In this document: positions 14,505 through 20,000 of the stretch, in pieces
Layout: each line of letters opens with the position of its first letter
Numbering within the stretch: the first letter of the stretch is position 1
Origin: Nymphaea colorata
Lineage: Eukaryota; Streptophyta; Magnoliopsida; Nymphaeales; Nymphaeaceae
Direction: 5' to 3'
Assembly: GCF_008831285.2 (NCBI RefSeq)
Contig: NW_022205105.1
Coordinates: forward strand, 1-20,000
DNA length: 20,000 bases
The notes under the pieces: generated by a model
Told to the model about the DNA's origin: nothing
The model's database searches: none
What the model saw: the letters and a program-made list of their open reading frames with translations, nothing else
Position numbers and translations under genes: made by a program

Positions 14505-15727
14505 TTCTTTTCTGAATTAGACTTTACCTTTCTATTCTGTATTCTGTTTCCTACACACGGAATTCACTTTCAATGACTGACACACGTATGAAAAATCCAT
14601 GATTTTGGTATAGGCGTGGGGGGAGCATAGACATAGATCCGTTGAAAAGATATTTTTTTGATTTAATTCAAAATTGGATTATTCAGTCTATGTCCGTACC
14701 GTTCATATTGGAGTTGGTTAGTCAAAAGAAACTTTATGCTTGAATCCAGAAAATTCTGATTCCTGCATGATCCATTCTGAGTCGAAATGTGAAAGAAACC
14801 TCTTCTATCTTCTAACTTTGAATTAATGGTAAAGCAGATATGGTAATCGTATCTCATTTAATAATTATCCCAATTGAGAATTCATTTTATTTGGATTCTA
14901 ATGAGGGTTCGAGTTCGTGGTACCAATTCCATCAACGGGATTCGAGTTCCTAAGACTGGACTCAAATGAAAAAATGGGAATAAAAAACGGATCTGGACCT
15001 TTTTTGTTTTGCACTTATACGTGTCTGGTACTGGTATAGCACGCAGCTTACACAGCTTATAAGAAAAGAAGATTCTTTTGTTGGTTGACCGGGTATGCAT
15101 GATTCATAATATAATCCAGATGAAATGTTTTTTAGATATGTGATGTGCTGATCAACAATGGAAGGTATCAATTGAAATATCTGTGGCTATTCCCGATTTC
15201 ATCAACAAACAATCAAGTTCAATAGGAATAGATGCATTGTATTGTACCCAATTTGCATCTGGTTCTAATGAACTGATGAATAATGGAATTGTAAATCCAT
15301 TGGTAGGCAGAATCGCGGATTTAATTTACTTGACTTTATCGAACGACTCTGGAAGCAAAAAAGCAGAATATGCCGAAAAGAAGCATGCCACCCTTTTGTA
15401 TTGTTATTGTTCTATTTCAGTAAGAACAAACAACAAACAGTCTTTGGTTTCGGTCAGAAATTTCTGTGATGCCTTAAAATATCCACGATTACCCGCGGTA
15501 ACAGCTGTATATATAACATAACCCGATGGATACCAAAAGATCATGCTGCTTTGATTCTGATATTCTCAATCAGATTCAAGAATGAATCGAGGACGTTCAC
15601 TTTATCTTATTTACTTTACTGTGTCTTTTTTTATTCATTTTTTGACTTTTACTATATTTCTTATTATGTTTGATGCTCATGAACAAAGAAATGAAATTAG
15701 TTTTAGATTTTGTTTCTCGTCCCATTT

Positions 15728-15763
15728 ATCTGGTTTAGACAGTTGATCTGGTTTAGACAGTTG
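15728..15763 (+). repeat. 18-bp perfect tandem duplication
   Basis: Unit ATCTGGTTTAGACAGTTG occurs at 15728-15745 and 15746-15763 in the trnQ-rps16 spacer. Confidence 0.9.
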
Positions 15764-16414
15764 ATGATTTAAGGAAAAGCAAAATTAAATTTCATGTTAT
15801 TATGATGATCAAAATGATCAAATTGACGTCTAAGAGATATCCGTAATTACAGTTATTCGTTGTGATTGCACAGACTTGCTGATTGATTCAGAGATCAAAT
15901 TGAGTCTTTACGGAAGAACTGCTTTCCACCAATAGCAATGATGGCAAAGTACGAGATTTTTTTATGTGAAACCATTTTTCATGAATCCTTGATACTCGAT
16001 GAAGTCTGAGATTAGTTAATTTATCATTTACCATCAAACCACTTTGGCCCTTTCTGGTTCATTGGAATGGCTTAATCAGTTACTAACTCATTCTTTTCCG
16101 GTATTGGAAATCCAATTAAAGATCTTTAGTTTAGCTTAGTCGTTCGAGCAAGAATTGGCTCATTTCACTCATGACTGATTGTCACAAATGATCAGGTTGT
16201 TAACTAACTTCTTGTTTATTCGTCTTTCTTATAAATGGTGAAATAAATGATTCATACGCTAGAATCAGGGGGCAAACTGGATACTTGTTAGATATACATA
16301 TGCGTCCATGGAGAATATTAAAAAATAGAATAAAAGATCAATCAATGACTATTCATGATTTAATTCCATATTGAATCAATCCCGTACCGATTCCGAATTA
16401 TAGGAATTTTTGTT

Positions 16415-17519
16415 ATGGTAAAACTTCGTTTGAAACGATGTGGTAGAAGGCAACGTGCGACTTGAATGACATGATCGGCTGTGGATTTTTACATCCATCA
16501 TCTTCAATGAGGATGCTCTTGGCTCGACATATTTTGTTCTGTTTCACCATTACTCCACGATGTTGGGTTGTAATGTAAATAAAATAGTACATGATGGAGC
16601 TCGAGAATAAATGATTATCAGAGGCAGGATCTAGGGTTAGTGCCAATTAATAATTTGGAACGACTTCGTAAGTATATCTTCGATATAGAAAAGGTCAAAT
16701 TGGACCGACTTTTCTATAAAAAAAAGTTTGCTGTAATTGGTGAGACTATTTCGATGATAAAGAAGTGTATCACAGGGGAATTAATGGAATTGAATCGTTC
16801 GTATGATTCTTCGACGTAAAGAAATAGCCAAAAGGTATGTTGCTGCCGTTCCGGAAGATTAAAGATCACCGAAGTAATGTCTAAACCTAATGATTCAAGG
16901 ATAAGTGATTCCAAAACAAGAAAACACCATTTTCAATGATTGTCTCAATCAAGTGGATTGGATCATAATAAGTAAGAAATGGAAATATATTCCAGACGAG
17001 ACAAAAAAGGGGTTATAGACCGCTCAATAAATATTTATTTAAGGATTTTTTAAGGATTTCTTTTTTAGTCCTTTGAGAATTACCCAACTTGAGTTATGAG
17101 GACGAATGATATTTTTATTTTATAGGAAGGAAGAAGGAAAAAAGACGACTTCAATCATAATTTAATTGATGATTTCAAGGATCCGTTTGCTATAGATTTA
17201 TATCCATCAATTTTAATCATTCTTTCTCGAGCCGTATGAGGAGAAAACTTCCTATACGTTTCCAGGGGGGGGGGTATTGCCCATCGATCTATCCCAATGA
17301 GCCACCTATCGAATCATTGCAATTGATGTCAGATCCCGAAGAGAGGGAAGAGATCTTCGGAAAGTAGGCTTTTACGACCCGATAAAGAATCAAACTTATT
17401 TAAATGTTCCTGCTATTCTATATTTCCTTGAAAAAGGAGCTCAACCCACGGGAACTGTTCATGATATTTCAAAAAAGGCAGAGGTATTTAAGGAACTTCG
17501 AGTTAATCAAACAAAATGA
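16415..17519 (+). CDS. rps16: rps16 (plastid 30S ribosomal protein S16), two exons
   Basis: Small-subunit ribosomal protein S16. Exon 1 is 16415-16454 ([13 protein letters not shown] plus one base). Exon 2 is 17299-17519, starting [20 protein letters not shown] and ending [12 protein letters not shown] with TGA. The split codon C|GA gives Arg. The total of 261 bases gives 86 residues, and the frame is intact. Conserved [20 protein letters not shown] is present. Many angiosperm lineages have lost plastid rps16, so an intact copy is informative. AGGA lies just upstream of the ATG. The splice junctions match group II signals (GTGCG at 16455). Confidence 0.96.
16455..17298 (+). other. rps16 group II intron
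   Basis: The 844-base intron starts GTGCGACTTG. Domain V starts at about 17230 (GAGCCGTATGAGGAGAAAAC) and its arm ends near 17262. A 10-G run (17265-17274) follows at once, a known variable tract in this intron. The intron ends CAAT before exon 2. No maturase frame lies inside. Confidence 0.9.
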
Positions 17520-17658
17520 AATTAATGAAATCAAAAGATGGACCGGTATAGTAGCTAGTTCTAGTTTTGTTTAATTGTTTCTTCGCCACTCTCTTGCTAT
17601 ATTCATACCTATTCGCTATTGTTCCTATATGGTTTGAGATAATGTAAGGACAAAGAAT

Positions 17659-17677
17659 GACAAAGAATCTCTTTGTC
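17659..17677 (+). terminator. stem-loop downstream of rps16
   Basis: GACAAAGA (17659-17666) pairs perfectly with TCTTTGTC (17670-17677) around a 3-base loop, followed by a T-rich stretch, 140 bases after the rps16 stop. It likely stabilises the rps16 mRNA 3' end. The left arm lies within a direct repeat (GACAAAGAAT at 17649-17658 and 17659-17668). Confidence 0.5.
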
Positions 17678-17793
17678 TTTTTATATTTATATGAATATGA
17701 GAGGGATAGAAAAAGGATTATATTATATGTCATAACTGAAATCCATGAAATTATGGGATTACCATTAATCTGATGGTTTTCCTTGGGACTCCC

Positions 17794-17816
17794 TCACCTC
17801 AAGAAACAAGAGGTGA
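17794..17816 (+). repeat. inverted repeat, 7-bp stem
   Basis: TCACCTC (17794-17800) pairs with GAGGTGA (17810-17816) around a 9-base loop in the rps16-trnK spacer. It may be a second RNA-processing hairpin. Confidence 0.5.
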
Positions 17817-18254
17817 ATCTTGGGGCCTATAGTGATAGTGAATAAATACGATATTCTTTTTTACCTACTTCTTCTTTACTTCACTTCATTTTCATTTCTT
17901 GTAGTGCCAATCTAACACAAGGCCTTATCTTATTTATATTTAGTTTATTTATTGTATTTTGTTTGATTTGATTTCCCAATATTTCGTTTGTATTGACAAT
18001 GGTCTCTCGAACGAATAGAATACAATAGAATTCGATCGTAGATAAATCGATCTATTCTTGCGGTTTCATAGGTTTGGTTTTTTACTTCATTCAAAGGATT
18101 GGTTTGAGGGATCGTCTGTGACACAGGAAGTCTTTTTTTTTATTTACTAAAGCTATACTTATCTGTGAATCTGCTCTTCTTTATTGTATAGATTTTTTAG
18201 AATCATAGTTTCTTCTAAACTTGCTGTTATTCTTATGCTTATGTTAGTTCAATG

Positions 18255-18302
18255 TTTTGACTTGACTGGTTCCGGTAATTTTGACTTGACTGGTTCCGGT
18301 AA
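18255..18302 (+). repeat. 24-bp perfect tandem duplication upstream of trnK
   Basis: Two identical 24-base units, 18255-18278 and 18279-18302 (unit begins TTTTGACTTGACTGG), end 45 bases before trnK exon 1. Each contains TTGACT, close to a -35 box, so the duplication may touch the trnK upstream region. Confidence 0.92.
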
Positions 18303-18347
18303 TCAAATCTCTTGATTTTTATTTCGATCGTAATTAGATCCTTATCT

Positions 18348-18384
18348 GGGTTGCTAACTCAACGGTAGAGTACTCGGCTTTTAA
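18348..18384 (+). tRNA. trnK-UUU: tRNA-Lys (UUU) exon 1, gene continues past the window
   Basis: The 37-base 5' exon starts GGGTTGCTAACTCAACGG and ends at CGGCTTTTAA, which contains the TTT anticodon. It is followed by the group II intron start GTGCGG. The 3' exon lies beyond 20000, after matK. Confidence 0.96.
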
Positions 18385-20000
18385 GTGCGGCTATGATCTT
18401 TTACACATTTGGATGAAGCGGATTCGTCCATACCATCGGTAGAGTTTGTAAGACCACGACTGATCCTGAAAGGGAATGAATGGAAAAAACAGCATGTCGT
18501 ATCAATGGATAACTCTGAGAATACTTCATTCTTATCTGGTCATATCAGATCGGTAAAAAATGTCCTTTTGATTCTTAGCTAGAACGGTTCAAAATTCATT
18601 CACAGTTGGGTCAAGTGAATAAATGGATAGAGCTATATGGCTCCAATTATAAGGAAAAACCAAAAGCAACGAGTTTCCGTTCTTATCTGAATTCGAACGA
18701 ATACCCGATCTAATTAGACGTTAAAAATATATTAGTGCCTGATGCGGGAAAGGGCTCTCCTGCGAGTGGATCATTGATTCCTTTAAAAAAAAATCCTAAC
18801 TATTCACTGTTCTCCATTAGTTACTGGAGTGTAACCAAATGTGTATAAGAAACGGTGTACTGATAAATATAACTCATTCCAAAGTCAGAAGAGCGATCGG
18901 GTTGCAAAAATAAAGGATTTCTAATACACAATCTCTTGTAACTATACCCAAACACGAACGAGTTGGATGGAAAAGAGAGGATGCGTTGATTAGACGTCTT
19001 GTCTCCAGGTATATCAGTTTTTATGATATACCTTGTTAGGACCATATCGCACTATGTATTGATTATTTAATAACCCAAGAAATCCTCCCCCGCATGCGGT
19101 TCAAGTTTCATTGCAAACAAATGGATAAATTGCAAGACGAATTGCAAGGCTATTTAGAAATAGATAGATACCGGAAACAGCGCTTCTTATATCCACTTCT
19201 TTTTCGGGAGTATATCTATGCACTTGCTCATGATCATGGTTTAAATAGTTCGATTTTTTATGAACCCACGGAAAATTTAGGTTATGACAATGACAATAAA
19301 TCTAGTTCACTAATTGTGAAACGCTTAATTACTCGACTGCATCAACAGAATCATTTGACCATTTCGGTTAATGATTCTAGGTTCGTTGGGCCCAACAGGA
19401 GTTTTTATTCTCAAACGATACCAGAGGGTTTTGCAGGAATTATGGAAATTCCATTCTCGGTGCGATTAGTATCTTCCCTAGAAAGAGAAAGAATAGCAAA
19501 TATCAGTATCAGAATTTACGATCTATTCATTCAATATTTCCCTTTTTAGAGGACAAATTATCACATTTATATTATGTTTCAGATATACTAATACCCTACC
19601 CAATCCATCTGGAAATCTTGCTTCAAACTCTCCGCACTCGGATACGAGATGCTCCTTCTTTGCATTTATTGAGATGTTTTCTACACGAGCATCATAATTG
19701 GAATAGCCTTATTACTTCAAATAAATCCATTTCCATTTTTTCAAAGGAAATCAAAGATTATTCTTGTTCTTGTATAATTCTCATGTATATGAATGCGAAT
19801 CCGTATTAGTTTTCCTTCGTAAACAATCCTCTCATTTACGGTCAATATCTTCTCTAGCCTTTCTTGAGAGAACACATTTTTATGGAAAAATAAAACATCT
19901 TGTAGTGACGCCTCGTAATGATTCTCAAAGGACCCTGCCCTCTGGTTCTTCAAGGAACCTTTGATGCATTATGTTAGGTATCAAGGAAAATCAATTATGG
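18385..20000 (+). other. trnK group II intron, 5' part, hosting matK
   Basis: The intron starts GTGCGGCTATGATC, the usual trnK form. The 736 bases before matK are the intron 5' structural part, recognisable by conserved stretches such as AAGACCACGACTGATCCTG near 18451-18469. No other gene is there; short frames on either strand (for example minus 18821-19045) are intron sequence. Confidence 0.92.
19121..20000 (+). CDS. matK: matK (group II intron maturase), 5' part, with three -1 frameshifts
   Basis: Maturase K helps splice plastid group II introns, including its host trnK. The start at 19121 gives [20 protein letters not shown], then [18 protein letters not shown]. An in-frame ATG at 19094 would add nine residues from intron sequence and is less likely. 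The frame breaks at 19498-19500 (AAA, four A expected) beside a TATCAG-TATCAG duplication, giving a stop at 19547. Homology continues one frame on through [21 protein letters not shown] second loss at 19748-19750 moves to [21 protein letters not shown] third near 19938-19945 returns to the starting frame as [19 protein letters not shown] at the window edge. Only the amino-terminal region is here; the conserved maturase domain X is beyond. The sequence resembles Nymphaeales matK as I recall it. Confidence 0.93.

Larger units (their letters stand above)
14340..16414 (+). other. trnQ-rps16 intergenic spacer (2.1 kb)
   Basis: No recognised gene. It contains a 16-bp tandem duplication (14473-14504), an 18-bp tandem duplication (15728-15763) and one open frame, 15144-15521. 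That frame has no ATG near its start: GTG at 15183 gives 112 residues, while the first in-frame ATG at 15276 gives 81. Its product (IPDFINKQSSSIGIDALY near the start) resembles no plastid protein I know, and I find no membrane segment, motif or ribosome site. I do not call it a gene. Some gymnosperms have chlB near here, but nothing resembles it. Confidence 0.8.
17520..18347 (+). other. rps16-trnK intergenic spacer
   Basis: The 828-base AT-rich spacer has no gene. It has two hairpins after rps16 (17659-17677 and 17794-17816) and a 24-bp tandem duplication before trnK (18255-18302). TTGACA at 17993-17998 with a poor -10 (AGAATA, 18-base spacing) is a weak candidate trnK promoter. Confidence 0.8.

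Noticed and set aside
14340-16414. chlB or another extra gene between trnQ and rps16
   Set aside because: No chlB motif or other recognised plastid gene is present; the only long open frame lacks an ATG start and similarity.
16413-16646. Minus-strand frame over rps16 exon 1 and intron
   Set aside because: It is antisense to rps16 and has no recognised similarity.
17230-17263. Mismatch in the rps16 intron domain V suggesting a dead intron
   Set aside because: As I recall, the ACGTTTC form is usual in angiosperm rps16 introns, so it is not a defect.

Overview
This window is plastid (chloroplast) DNA from an angiosperm. The gene order rpoC1-rpoC2-rps2-atpI-atpH-atpF-atpA / trnR-trnG / trnS / psbI-psbK / trnQ / rps16 / trnK-matK is the standard large-single-copy order of flowering plants, written in reverse orientation. 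Group II introns sit at the usual places in atpF, rps16, trnG-UCC and trnK-UUU. The matK amino-terminal region resembles early-diverging angiosperms, and I recall it as closest to water lilies (Nymphaeales). That is recognition from memory, not a search, so treat it as tentative.

Layout. 1-88 is the 3' end of rpoC1. 229-4347 is rpoC2, full length but broken into many reading frames. 4519-5227 is rps2 and 5451-6194 is atpI, both with single-base frame losses. A 1.3 kb spacer with hairpins, a tandem repeat and a PPR10-like RNA-binding site leads into atpH (7504-7749). atpF (8128-9419, one intron) and atpA (9488-11011) follow and are intact. On the minus strand lie trnR-UCU and intron-containing trnG-UCC. 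trnS-GCU is on plus, psbI and psbK on minus, trnQ-UUG on plus. A 2 kb spacer then precedes rps16 (16415-17519, intact, one intron). trnK-UUU exon 1 begins at 18348, and matK inside its intron runs off the end of the window.

Function. rpoC1 and rpoC2 encode the beta' and beta'' subunits of the plastid-encoded RNA polymerase. rps2 and rps16 encode small-subunit ribosomal proteins. atpI/H/F/A encode the CFo a, c and b subunits and the CF1 alpha subunit of ATP synthase. psbI and psbK encode small photosystem II subunits. MatK is the maturase that helps splice several plastid group II introns.

The main oddity is reading-frame damage. In rps2 (two sites), atpI (three) and matK (three), every frame change is a net loss of one base (mod 3), often in a short homopolymer. 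rpoC2 has dozens, yet its homology stays high along the whole length. atpH, atpF, atpA, psbI, psbK and rps16 are clean. Housekeeping genes are broken while photosynthesis genes are whole, the opposite of decay in a parasitic plant. The simplest reading is base undercalling in a draft sequence; a transferred nuclear or mitochondrial copy is the alternative. I found no evidence of a previously undescribed biological system. The rest of interest is small: tandem duplications, hairpins, RNA-editing sites already fixed as T, and one unexplained open frame in the trnQ-rps16 spacer.
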